The notes beneath the pieces were generated by a model, which worked only from the letters and a program-made list of their open reading frames with translations, was not told the DNA's origin and searched no databases. A DNA stretch of 34,232 nucleotides. Source: an uncultured bacterium. GTDB lineage: Bacteria; Planctomycetota; Planctomycetia; Gemmatales; HRBIN36. Location: contig CALLZJ010000238.1 in the NCBI GenBank assembly GCA_937858435.1, forward strand, positions 1 to 34,232. The letters run 5' to 3'. Shown one piece after another: positions 16,421 to 24,039 of this stretch (position 1 is its first letter; each line of letters starts with the position of its first letter). Made by a program: the position numbers and the translations under genes.

Positions 16421-16839
16421 CCCAGGTCCGCGAGCCGCTCCACGTAAACGTCCGGCAAGCCCAGGGCCCTCGCGGCAGCGACTAGCCGCTGCACGTAGTC
16501 CGGGCTCGGTGCGACGGGCGCGCGGGCTGGGGCCAGGTAGGTCTGTGCCTGCATGCGCTGTCCAGTCAGGGTGCGCACCTGAACGGGCACGGGGCCATAG
16601 TCCTGAACGATGGGATCGTCGTACAGCCGGCGGAGTTCGTCCGGGGTCGCCTGGCCGAGCCCACCCCAGACCCAGCGCCCGGGAGCCGGGGCCAGGGTGA
16701 CGAGCGGCTGGAAGTGCAGGTCGTAATCGAGCAGCAGCGCGGAGGTGAGCGGCGCGAGGGCGACGCCATGCTCCGCCAGCACGGCCGCATGCATGTAGGA
16801 GCCGTAGAAGAAAACCGGCATTGAGGCGGCATCGTTCAT
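16417..16839 (-). CDS. Gamma-glutamylcyclotransferase-like (GGCT/AIG2) protein
   Basis: This 140-residue protein has a GGCT-like fold. FFYGSYM (residues 10-16) matches the substrate-binding YGSN/YGS loop. The C-terminal PSPDYVQRLVAAARALGLPD, which is followed by VYVERL, is the typical end of the family. These enzymes release 5-oxoproline from gamma-glutamyl compounds. The glutamate usually found before the Y-x-R-x-x-V strand seems replaced by aspartate around residues 74-80, so activity is not assured. The ATG at 16839 has no clear ribosome-binding site. It lies 22 nt downstream of the pyrophosphatase stop on the same strand. Confidence 0.78.
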   Translation of the reverse strand: MNDAASMPVFFYGSYMHAAVLAEHGVALAPLTSALLLDYDLHFQPLVTLAPAPGRWVWGGLGQATPDELRRLYDDPIVQDYGPVPVQVRTLTGQRMQAQTYLAPARAPVAPSPDYVQRLVAAARALGLPDVYVERLADLG

Positions 16840-16861
16840 GGCAGCGCGTTCGGGAGTGGCC

Positions 16862-17395
16862 TCACTTGCCGAAGCCGCGCCGCCGCTCCATGCTGTAACG
16901 CTGCAAGGCGGCCTCGATCACGGGCAAGGCCTGGGAGGAGTCTTCGATGTCGTCCACTTCGACCGACTTGCCCTCCAGCATCTTGTAGTCCTGGAAGAAG
17001 CGCCGCAGCAAGGCGAGCCGATGGGGCGGCAAGTCGTGGGCCTCGTGGAAGCTGTTGTACTCCGGGTCGTGGACCGCCACCGCCAGAATCTTGTGATCCT
17101 TTTTATCGGCGTCAATCATCGTCATAACCCCGATGGCCCGGGCCGAGACTATGGCCAGCTCTTGGCACAGCTCCAGGACGTCGAGCGGATCGTCATCCTC
17201 GGCCAGCGTCTGCGGAATGAAGCCGTAGTTGGCGGGATAGTAGACCGCCGAGTAGAGCACCCGGTCCACCTTGAGCAGCCCCGTGAGCTTGTCGAGTTCG
17301 TACTTGACGCTCGACCCCATGGAGATCTCGACGACGGCGGTGAACTCGCGGGGCAAGCTCTCGCCGGGCGTCACATCGTGCCAGGCATGGGTCAT
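16862..17395 (-). CDS. ppa: Inorganic pyrophosphatase, family I
   Basis: This soluble enzyme of 177 residues hydrolyses pyrophosphate to phosphate and pulls biosynthetic reactions forward. Family I signatures are present: Glu23 and Lys31 in the SMGSSVKYELDK region, YYPANYGFIPQT (52-63), the metal-binding EDDDPLD (66-72), and IDADKKDHK (94-102). The ATG at 17395 gives the standard length. A TTG at 17434 would add a leader not seen in the family. The gene probably shares a transcript with the GGCT-like gene downstream. Confidence 0.94.
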   Translation of the reverse strand: MTHAWHDVTPGESLPREFTAVVEISMGSSVKYELDKLTGLLKVDRVLYSAVYYPANYGFIPQTLAEDDDPLDVLELCQELAIVSARAIGVMTMIDADKKDHKILAVAVHDPEYNSFHEAHDLPPHRLALLRRFFQDYKMLEGKSVEVDDIEDSSQALPVIEAALQRYSMERRRGFGK

Positions 17396-17548
17396 GACGG
17401 GGGCCACTCGAAGGGAAAGAAGGCATGCGGCCAACGGGCGCGTCTCGGACAGTCAGTATAGCCTTCACGCTCCTGCCGTCGCACCAACGGATGTCGGGCA
17501 ACGGACCAGGAAGTCCACGATGCCCCCCGAAATGCGGGAAGTCTGGCT

Positions 17549-17605
17549 AGTTTGGAAAAATCCAAACTCGGCGCTTGACGGCGTAGAGCGCCAAACTATA
17601 CTTGG
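17549..17605 (+). promoter_or_regulatory. Promoter with repeated AGTTTGG/CCAAACT operator-like elements
   Basis: TTGACG (17575-17580), a 16-nt spacer and TATACT (17597-17602) form a near-consensus housekeeping promoter. Immediately upstream, AGTTTGGA (17549-17556) and TCCAAACT (17561-17568) are perfect inverted repeats around AAAA. A third copy, CCAAACT, begins at 17591 and overlaps the -10 box. The arrangement suggests a regulator binding both upstream of and across the promoter. The transcript would start near 17610, 38 nt before the GTG start. Confidence 0.7.
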
Positions 17606-17647
17606 TCAAATAGTGTCATACCTTGTTGTCATTCGGGAGGACTGCCA

Positions 17648-18346
17648 GTGCTACGCCAACGTCGGTCGGGCTTCTCGCTCATTGAACTGCTGGTGGTGAT
17701 CGCGATCATCGCGGTGTTGGTCGGGCTGCTCTTGCCGGCCGTCCAGCAGGTTCGCTCGGTGGCCTCCAAGATGGGCTGCGCCAGCAACCTGCGGCAGATC
17801 GGCATCGCCCTGCAACAGTATGCCAACGAGAAGGACGGCAAGTTCCCCAAGTCGATGCACACGGCCGGCGTCGATTTCACCCAGTCCTGGATCTTCACCC
17901 TCGCCCCTTATCTGGAGAACGTCGACCGCGTCCGCATCTGCCCGATGGACCCCCACGGCATGGTGCGCGAGTCGAACATGAGCACCAGCTACACCATGAA
18001 CGAGTACATCTGCGTGCCAGGGCCCGACGCCCAGCTCAAGCTCAACGGCATCCCCAATCGGTCGCGGACCATCACCGTCTTCACCGTGTCGGACCAGATG
18101 GCACCGACCATCTACTCCGACCACACCCACTCGCGCAACTGGTTCAACGGCGCGGGTGTCACCTGGAACAAGATTCTGCAGGAGATCCAGCCCGACCGCT
18201 TCTTCGCGGGCCGGCAGGGCGGCACCCGCGTCACGGGCGGAGCCAACTACCTTTATGCCGACGGTCACGTGGAATACATTCCGGCTCGGCAAATCAAGAT
18301 TTGGGCAGATCAGAACTTCAATTTCGCCAAGCCTCCCGCGGACTAA
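17648..18346 (+). CDS. DUF1559 protein with type IV prepilin-like N-terminus
   Basis: This 232-residue protein begins with a type IV prepilin-like leader (LRQRRSG, then [20 protein letters not shown]) containing the G-F cleavage site and Glu5 of the mature form. The DUF1559 region follows, with [15 protein letters not shown] and a C-terminal H-x-DG-like element ([10 protein letters not shown]). The family is greatly expanded in planctomycetes and is probably exported and pseudopilin-like; its function is unknown. The start is GTG at 17648, supported by GGGAGG at 17635-17640, 7 nt upstream. It is shorter than many DUF1559 proteins. The PEP-CTERM gene starts 51 nt downstream. Confidence 0.92.
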   Translation: MLRQRRSGFSLIELLVVIAIIAVLVGLLLPAVQQVRSVASKMGCASNLRQIGIALQQYANEKDGKFPKSMHTAGVDFTQSWIFTLAPYLENVDRVRICPMDPHGMVRESNMSTSYTMNEYICVPGPDAQLKLNGIPNRSRTITVFTVSDQMAPTIYSDHTHSRNWFNGAGVTWNKILQEIQPDRFFAGRQGGTRVTGGANYLYADGHVEYIPARQIKIWADQNFNFAKPPAD

Positions 18347-18397
18347 TTTCGCTGGTGTTCCCGAACCTGTGTCCTCTTGACGAAGGAGACCCTTCTC

Positions 18398-19192
18398 ATG
18401 CGACCGTGGATTATGCGCCTGGCTCTGGTGGCCGGGCTGGCGTTGGCTTGGAACTCCGCTGCCAGTGCTCAAAACATCTTCTCCGTGGGCCATTTCGACG
18501 CTCCGATGGCGGGCTGGTCCGGCAGCTCCTTCTACCTGGAGATCCACGACCACGACAACGAGGCCCACTTTGAGCCGGACGAGAGCGTGCTCTTTGCCGG
18601 GCCCAACACGATGATGCTTAGGCCGGGCGGCGCCCAGTGGGACTTCCTCGGCGTCGGGGCCGGCCAGCCGCTCTGGATCCTGCCGGCTACCCAACAGCCC
18701 GACATGCTCTACCTGGGCGCTTCGTCGGAAGAAGTGCCCTTTGGCGTGGTGACGCCTTGGAACCCAGGCGACTCCCGCCTCCCCGCGGGCAGCTTCCAGT
18801 GGGTCCAGCTCCAGGTCGTTGACGTTCGCGGCCCGGGCCGCTTCTCGGCCTACACCACCGACACCTTCGGCAATCCGACGGCCTGGGTCTCCTTCTCCGA
18901 AGGCGGTAACCACATCGGCGGCGGCCTCTCGAGTTCGGTCTTCATGCTGGCGGGAGGCCATGCCCATTTCAATTGGGCCTTCTCCCCGGCTGGCGGCTAT
19001 GAAGTCGACTGGCGCGGGGGCGCCCAAGTGGGGGGCGACCTCATCACGAGCGACTCGGAGACCTTCTTCTACACGGCCAGTTCGACAGCCATCCCCGAAC
19101 CCACCTCGCTCGCTCTCATGGGCATGGCGGGCTTCGGTTTGGCGGGCTTCGGCCGGCATTGGCTCCGCGTGCCTTGCCGGACCGAAGGCTGA
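18398..19192 (+). CDS. PEP-CTERM surface protein with choice-of-anchor M-like domain
   Basis: This 264-residue exported protein has a signal peptide (residues 1-24, cleavage after ASA). The body resembles the choice-of-anchor M domain (TIGR03769-like): LGVGAGQPLWILP, LYLGASSEEVPFG, VVDVRGPGRFSAY and GGHAHFNWAFSPAGGY. It ends in a PEP-CTERM tail: PEP at 233-235, a hydrophobic glycine-rich segment, then Arg-rich residues. PEP-CTERM tails are processed by exosortase for surface or matrix placement. The ATG at 18398 has AAGGAG 9 nt upstream; a TTG at 18377 is less likely. It follows the DUF1559 gene and ends 26 nt before a hairpin terminator. Confidence 0.87.
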   Translation: MRPWIMRLALVAGLALAWNSAASAQNIFSVGHFDAPMAGWSGSSFYLEIHDHDNEAHFEPDESVLFAGPNTMMLRPGGAQWDFLGVGAGQPLWILPATQQPDMLYLGASSEEVPFGVVTPWNPGDSRLPAGSFQWVQLQVVDVRGPGRFSAYTTDTFGNPTAWVSFSEGGNHIGGGLSSSVFMLAGGHAHFNWAFSPAGGYEVDWRGGAQVGGDLITSDSETFFYTASSTAIPEPTSLALMGMAGFGLAGFGRHWLRVPCRTEG

Positions 19193-19218
19193 TCCACCGC
19201 GGCAGTCATGAACTCTTC

Positions 19219-19252
19219 GAAGCCCGGCTGCTCCCGCGAGCAGTCGGGCTTC
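19219..19252 (+). terminator. Hairpin terminator after the PEP-CTERM gene
   Basis: GAAGCCCGGCTGCTC (19219-19233) pairs with 19238-19252 over 15 positions with a single G-T wobble, around a CCGC loop. TTGCGTTCTT follows on the plus strand. The convergent sulfatase-like gene ends 32 nt further on, so the hairpin may serve both directions. Confidence 0.75.
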
Positions 19253-19283
19253 TTGCGTTCTTGGGCTGAAAGGGCGGCGTGGC

Positions 19284-20663
19284 TCAGCGGTCGATGCGGA
19301 GCACGTCGTCCCGTAGGGGAGGAGCGGGCACCAGCGGGTCCAGCCAGGTCGTGGCCATGTAACGCCGGAGCGTCAGTTCCAGGTGCTCGGCCACGACGGG
19401 ATGCTGATCGGCCAGGTTCTGCACTTCCCAGCGGTCGTCGGGCTTCAGGTGCAGACGGCGCGGTCGGACCGGCTCGTCTTCCTCGGTCGGCGTGATGGGC
19501 ACCGCCAGGAACCAGGAATGGGTCCGGATCGACCATTCCTCCAGCCCCTGTCGCCGTATCCGCGAGCAGACGTACTCGCGCATCCGCTGACTGACGCCGC
19601 GCGCGAGCGGCAACAGGCTCTGCCCCTGTCCCATGGCCGGCGACCAGATCAGCCCGAAGTGCTCGGACAAGGTCGCATACAGGTCCACCGGTTGGGTCAA
19701 CTGTTGCACCCGCCGGCCGGCCTGGACCCCACCCGGCAGCCGGACGATGAGCGGCAGGTGGATCAGTTCCTCGTGGAGTCCGACGCCGGCGTCGCCGACC
19801 GCTCCATGCTCGCCGAGCGGCCAGCCCACGTCGGTCGTGACGATCAGCAAGGTCTCGTCGTAGAGCTTCAGTTCCTTCAGCAGGGCGACGAACTGGCCGT
19901 TCAAATCGTCCACGTAGGTCATGATGCCGCCGTAGGCCAGCCGCCAAGCGCGGAGACGCCGGGCATCCTCCTCGTCCTCCGGGTCCACCAGCGCCGAACG
20001 GCAATCGAAGTTCGGCTCCGGGACTTCGGCGTCGTCTCCGGCCGCGGCCGGCCCTGCACTCGGCTCTTCGTCCTCCGCCTCGTCCTCGTCGGCAGTCTCA
20101 TCGTTCTCTTCGGGAGCACCTTCGGCCGATTCCTCGGGGGCACCGGCATCGGTTGGACCATTGCCCAGTTCCGGGTCGGCGAACTCGGCCTGGTCCCAGG
20201 GCGGCCGCAGGGCATCGACCTCCACCCACAGGCACCAGTTTTCGTCGGTACCGTGGACTTCGAGCCAGTCGACGGCGGTCTGAAGCACGCCGTCTACGAG
20301 AGTGGGCTGATTCATCGCCGGGAGACGAGCCCGGCGGATCCAGAGCATGGTCTCCCAGCCGTGGGCAAAGCCGGTACGGCGCGAGACGCCGTCCTCCCCG
20401 CCGACCAGGGTGGCCCGGACGTGGCTCCGCCAAAGGCTGTCGGCCAGCATGACGGGGGAGCGCAGGCCGCCCGGCGTCGACACGCAGCCCAACTCCCAGG
20501 CCCGGCGGGCCCCCTGTTCCGTGGGCCGCTCCGCGAAGTGCTGATCGAAGACCACGCCTTCCACCGCCAGGCGATCCAGGTGGGGCGTGGCGACGTCCTC
20601 GGCACCGTAAGCACCGATGGCGTCTAGCCGAGCCCGATTGAGGACGAGTACGATGGCTTTCAT
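19284..20663 (-). CDS. Degenerate sulfatase-like protein (alkaline phosphatase superfamily)
   Basis: The 459-residue product has the sulfatase fold outline: an AYGAEDVATPHLDRLAVEGV start, a central LPLIVRLPGG region (305-312) and an Asp-Gly/GEHG segment (278-287). Key catalytic positions are changed. The metal-binding Asp near the N-terminus is Asn9 (VLNRARLD). The C/S-x-P-S-R formylglycine site is replaced around residues 46-51 (RPTEQG). The His/Asn after Asp278 is Val279. Residues 175-215 form an acidic, low-complexity insert. There is no signal peptide. It is therefore probably a pseudoenzyme or has changed chemistry. The ATG at 20663 fits the family start but lacks a clear ribosome-binding site. 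Confidence 0.82.
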   Translation of the reverse strand: MKAIVLVLNRARLDAIGAYGAEDVATPHLDRLAVEGVVFDQHFAERPTEQGARRAWELGCVSTPGGLRSPVMLADSLWRSHVRATLVGGEDGVSRRTGFAHGWETMLWIRRARLPAMNQPTLVDGVLQTAVDWLEVHGTDENWCLWVEVDALRPPWDQAEFADPELGNGPTDAGAPEESAEGAPEENDETADEDEAEDEEPSAGPAAAGDDAEVPEPNFDCRSALVDPEDEEDARRLRAWRLAYGGIMTYVDDLNGQFVALLKELKLYDETLLIVTTDVGWPLGEHGAVGDAGVGLHEELIHLPLIVRLPGGVQAGRRVQQLTQPVDLYATLSEHFGLIWSPAMGQGQSLLPLARGVSQRMREYVCSRIRRQGLEEWSIRTHSWFLAVPITPTEEDEPVRPRRLHLKPDDRWEVQNLADQHPVVAEHLELTLRRYMATTWLDPLVPAPPLRDDVLRIDR

Positions 20664-20911
20664 GGGCGCTGTCAGACCCAGGGGGCGTTGCCCGCACGAC
20701 GCGGCTGCGGTTCTGCCTTGGAAGCCGACCGGGGGCCGCCTAAGATGGTGGGGTCGGCTCCGCCCGCGCCGGACCTCGGTGCGGAGCGGTATTGTAGCAA
20801 GGACCTGCCCTGGCCGACATGCGTGCCCGCCTCTTTCTCAGGCCTGAGCTTCGGCACGCCCCCCGCCAAGAGGCACACCGGACGGGCCGGCTCGGCGTCA
20901 GGAGAGAAGGC

Positions 20912-21502
20912 ATGGGCCCGCCCGACGAATTCGCTGTCGACTTGCCTCGGATCGAACGTGCCGTGCGGGAGATTCTCGCCGCCGTCGGCGAGGACCCCAG
21001 CCGCGAGGGACTCCGCGAGACCCCCGCCCGGGTGGCCCGGATGTATCGGGACATGTTCTCCGGCCTGCACCAGGACCCCGTGACGCACTTGGGCAAGTGC
21101 TTCACCGAACGCTACGACGAGATGGTCCTCGTCAAGGGCATCGACTTCGAGAGCATGTGCGAGCACCATCTCCTGCCCTTCATGGGCCAGGCCCATATCG
21201 CCTACCTGCCCGACGGCAAGATCGTCGGGCTGTCCAAGCTGGCCCGGATCGTGGAAGTTATCGCCCATCGCCCGCAGGTGCAAGAGCGGATGACCGAGCA
21301 ACTCGCCGACCTGGTCATGACCGAGCTGCGGCCGCGGGGCGTGGCCGTGGTGCTGGAGGCGTCCCACTCTTGCATGACGATCCGTGGCGTCCGCCGGCCC
21401 AACAGCATCTGCACCACCAGCGCCATGCGCGGCGTTTACAAGGACAACCTCTCGACCCGGGCCGAGGCGATGGCCCTGATCATGGGCCGGGGCCCACGCT
21501 GA
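20912..21502 (+). CDS. folE: GTP cyclohydrolase I
   Basis: This 196-residue enzyme converts GTP to 7,8-dihydroneopterin triphosphate, the first step of folate (and pterin/queuosine precursor) synthesis. The zinc ligands are Cys83, His86 and Cys154 (MCEHHLLPF and SHSCMTIRG), and His85 and His152 match catalytic positions. GLSKLARIVEVIAHRPQVQE and the C-terminal RAEAMALI are also diagnostic. The ATG at 20912 is preceded by AGGAGAGAAGG; the frame stays open to 20819, but that extension is arginine-rich and unlike the family. A short inverted repeat follows the stop. Confidence 0.96.
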   Translation: MGPPDEFAVDLPRIERAVREILAAVGEDPSREGLRETPARVARMYRDMFSGLHQDPVTHLGKCFTERYDEMVLVKGIDFESMCEHHLLPFMGQAHIAYLPDGKIVGLSKLARIVEVIAHRPQVQERMTEQLADLVMTELRPRGVAVVLEASHSCMTIRGVRRPNSICTTSAMRGVYKDNLSTRAEAMALIMGRGPR

Positions 21503-21515
21503 CATCTAACGCGCG

Positions 21516-21534
21516 GCCCGCGATCGACGCGGGC
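21516..21534 (+). repeat. Short GC hairpin after folE
   Basis: GCCCGCG (21516-21522) and CGCGGGC (21528-21534) are complementary around ATCGA, 13 nt after the folE stop. There is no T tract, so a terminator role is only possible. Confidence 0.4.
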
Positions 21535-21568
21535 TCCCTGCCGCCGCGCCATAGAATGCCCTCATGTC

Positions 21569-22369
21569 ATGGCCACGCCCGTGGCCAGTTCGCTCGCTCT
21601 CTTCCCACCTGCGCTGCGCATGCTGGAAGTCTTCGCCATTCGCCTGGCTGCCGGCTTCGCGGCCGCCCTGTTGTGCTTGCCGACCGGGGTCGTCGAGCCG
21701 CGTTTCTACCGTCTGCACCTGACCATCGCCGTCTGCTTCCTGGCCGCGGCCGCCGTCTTCGCCTGGCAGCACCCCCATGACGCTTTCTGGCTGCCGTTCA
21801 GTCTCGGCTTCTTTTGTCTGCTCGCTGGCGCCTGGTCCTGGTCCTTCGCCGAGTATGCGTTTGCCCGGCTGCCCACGACCGCTCTGGGACTGGCGGCCCT
21901 CTTGGCGAGTCTGATTCTGCTCCGAGGTTGGGACCGCCCGTTGGCCGACCAGGGGAGCGACTTCCTGGACGATCTCTCGGCGGCGTTGCTCCTGGGCCAC
22001 ACCGTCACCGCCATGCTGCTGGGGCACTGGTACCTGATCGCTCCCAACCTGTCCATCGAGCCACTGCTGCGGCTGCAGCGCTGGCTGTTCGCCAGCCTGG
22101 GGCTGCGGGCCGTGGCCGTGGGGCTGAGCCTGGGGCTCGCCCTCGCCGCCGGCCGAAGCCTGGATCAACTGGCCTGGATGTGGCTGGCGCCGCGGGTCCT
22201 GGCCGGGCTCGTGGGTGCTGCCGGGTTGACCTGGATGGCCTGGCAGTCGGCCCGACTCCACGCGACCCAATCGGCCACCGGCATCCTCTATGTCGTCACC
22301 GTGTTCGTCTTCATCGGCGAACTCACCGACCAACTACTGCGGCAACACCTGCTCGGAGAGTCGATGTGA
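21569..22369 (+). CDS. Polytopic membrane protein of unknown function
   Basis: The 266-residue product has about eight hydrophobic segments and almost no soluble domain, so it is an inner-membrane protein. Two histidines lie in successive membrane turns (LLGHTVTAMLLGHWYLIAPN, about residues 145-164). Their spacing and the GHWY context suggest a metal or haem site, though I cannot name the family. The ATG at 21569 is used; a second ATG at 21620 is possible. The last codons overlap the GTG start of the zinc-ribbon gene (GTGA), so the two proteins are probably made together and may interact. Confidence 0.75.
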   Translation: MATPVASSLALFPPALRMLEVFAIRLAAGFAAALLCLPTGVVEPRFYRLHLTIAVCFLAAAAVFAWQHPHDAFWLPFSLGFFCLLAGAWSWSFAEYAFARLPTTALGLAALLASLILLRGWDRPLADQGSDFLDDLSAALLLGHTVTAMLLGHWYLIAPNLSIEPLLRLQRWLFASLGLRAVAVGLSLGLALAAGRSLDQLAWMWLAPRVLAGLVGAAGLTWMAWQSARLHATQSATGILYVVTVFVFIGELTDQLLRQHLLGESM

Positions 22370-22830
22370 ACGTCCGAGTCTTTTGCCCTCACTGCGAACA
22401 GCTTCTGCCGGCTCAGAGTCCGCCGTTGGCTTCCGGCCCTTGTCCGCTCTGCGACGCTCCGCTTGAGGCCACCCCCGGCAGCGAAGCCAGTCAGACCCTG
22501 ACCATCTGCCGCTGGTGTGGCCACAACGACCTCTACGTGCAGAAGGACTTCCCCCACTGGCTGGGGCTCTCGATCCTGATCGGCGGCGTGGCCGCCTCGT
22601 TCATCGCTTACGGCTACTACGTGATCTGGCTCACCTGGGCCATCCTGCTCGGTACCGCCGCCGCCGACGGCATCCTCTACTACCTCGTGGGCAACGTGAC
22701 CGTCTGCTACCGCTGCCTGGCCCAACATCGCGGCTTCGAGCCCAACCCCGCTCATCATCCCTGGGACCTGGGCGTGGGCGAGAAATATCGGCAGGAACGG
22801 CTCCGCCGCCGAGCCGTCAAGCAAGGGTAG
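22366..22830 (+). CDS. Zinc-ribbon membrane protein
   Basis: This 154-residue protein carries an N-terminal zinc ribbon (CPHC at 7-10, CPLC near 27-30). A second Cys pair follows (CRWCGHNDLYVQKDF), then two hydrophobic segments (about 67-110). A C-terminal CYRC at about 117-120 closes the pattern. It looks like a membrane protein with a cytosolic metal-binding head. GTG at 22366 overlaps the TGA of the preceding gene in a 4-bp GTGA, and GGAGAG upstream supports it. The long open frame back to 21814 runs inside the preceding gene and is not coding. The function is unknown; with its partner it may act in metal or redox handling. Confidence 0.77.
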   Translation: MNVRVFCPHCEQLLPAQSPPLASGPCPLCDAPLEATPGSEASQTLTICRWCGHNDLYVQKDFPHWLGLSILIGGVAASFIAYGYYVIWLTWAILLGTAAADGILYYLVGNVTVCYRCLAQHRGFEPNPAHHPWDLGVGEKYRQERLRRRAVKQG

Positions 22831-22867
22831 CGTCGGTTCGGCCGGCCACGCCCGGGGAGTGCATCAC

Positions 22868-24010
22868 ATGAAACACATGGCCTTGCTCACTGGGTTCGCT
22901 CTGGTCGTCGCGGCATCGACCTGGGCCAGCCCCGCCCTCGATGAGCCGCTGCCGCTCGTCGACCTGGACGGGCGGACCGATTTGCAGGTCGTCGTCGACC
23001 GGGAACCGGGGCAGTACCTGGGACATCCCACCACCTTGCTGCTCGAAGACGGCCAGACCATCCTGTGCGTCTATCCGAAGGGTCACGGCCGGGGCCCGAT
23101 CGTGTATAAACGCAGCACCGACGGCGGGAGGAGCTGGTCCGAGCGTCTGCCCACGCCGGCCAACTGGGCCAGCTCGCAGGAAACGCCCACGATCTTCCGT
23201 GTGGTCGATGCCGCCGGGCAGCGGCGCGTCCTCCTCTTCAGTGGCTTGTACCCGATTCGCTCCGCGCTTAGCAGCGACGACGGAGCCACCTGGTCCGAAC
23301 TGCAGCCCGTCGGCGAGTGGGGCGGCATCGTGGCCATGAGTTCCGTCGTCGCCCGGAACGACCGCCCAGGCCATTATCTCGCCTTCTTCCATGACGATGG
23401 TCGGGCCTTCGCGGCGGGCGGCAAGGCCTCGAGCACCTTTACGCTGTACCAGTCGCTCTCAACCGACGGCGGGCTGACCTGGGGGACGCCGCGTGCCATC
23501 CACCGGGACGATGCGGTCCACCTTTGCGAGCCCGGGGCGGTACGCTCACCCGACGGCAAACAGTTGGCCCTGCTTCTGCGGGAGAATCGGCGGGTGCGCC
23601 CTAGCCACATCCTTTTCTCGGACGATGACGGCGAGACCTGGTCGCCGCCCCGACCCTTGCCCGCCGCCCTCAACGGCGACCGCCACGTGGCCCGGTATGC
23701 CGCCGACGGCCGACTCTTCATCTCCTTCCGGGACGTGCCGCCGCGCGGGCAGCAGTCGCCCACGGCCGGCGATTGGGTCGGCTGGGTGGGCAGCTACGAC
23801 GACCTCGTCCAGGGTCGGCCCGGCCAGTACCGTATCCGTTTCAAGGACAATCACCACCGCTGGGACTGTGCCTACCCCGGCGTCGAACGGCTGCCCGACG
23901 ACACGTTCGTCGTCACCACCTATGGCCACTGGACGCCGGGCGAACAGCCCTACATCCTCAGCGTCCGCTTCAAGCTAACCGACCTGGACAAGCTGGTGCC
24001 GGGACGCTAG
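22868..24010 (+). CDS. Secreted sialidase-like (BNR/Asp-box) protein
   Basis: The 380-residue product begins with a signal peptide (cleavage near WAS/P, residue 21). It folds as a six-bladed sialidase-type beta-propeller, marked by four Asp boxes: STDGGRSW (83-90), SSDDGATW (135-142), STDGGLTW (198-205) and SDDDGETW (251-258). Planctomycete members of this group may act on host or algal glycans, but many BNR proteins are not sialidases. The exact substrate cannot be assigned. The ATG at 22868 has GGGGAG 8 nt upstream. It converges on the methyltransferase gene with 29 nt between the stops. Confidence 0.86.
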   Translation: MKHMALLTGFALVVAASTWASPALDEPLPLVDLDGRTDLQVVVDREPGQYLGHPTTLLLEDGQTILCVYPKGHGRGPIVYKRSTDGGRSWSERLPTPANWASSQETPTIFRVVDAAGQRRVLLFSGLYPIRSALSSDDGATWSELQPVGEWGGIVAMSSVVARNDRPGHYLAFFHDDGRAFAAGGKASSTFTLYQSLSTDGGLTWGTPRAIHRDDAVHLCEPGAVRSPDGKQLALLLRENRRVRPSHILFSDDDGETWSPPRPLPAALNGDRHVARYAADGRLFISFRDVPPRGQQSPTAGDWVGWVGSYDDLVQGRPGQYRIRFKDNHHRWDCAYPGVERLPDDTFVVTTYGHWTPGEQPYILSVRFKLTDLDKLVPGR

Positions 24011-24039
24011 CGGGGCTGGTCTGCTTGCTCAGGAGCTGT

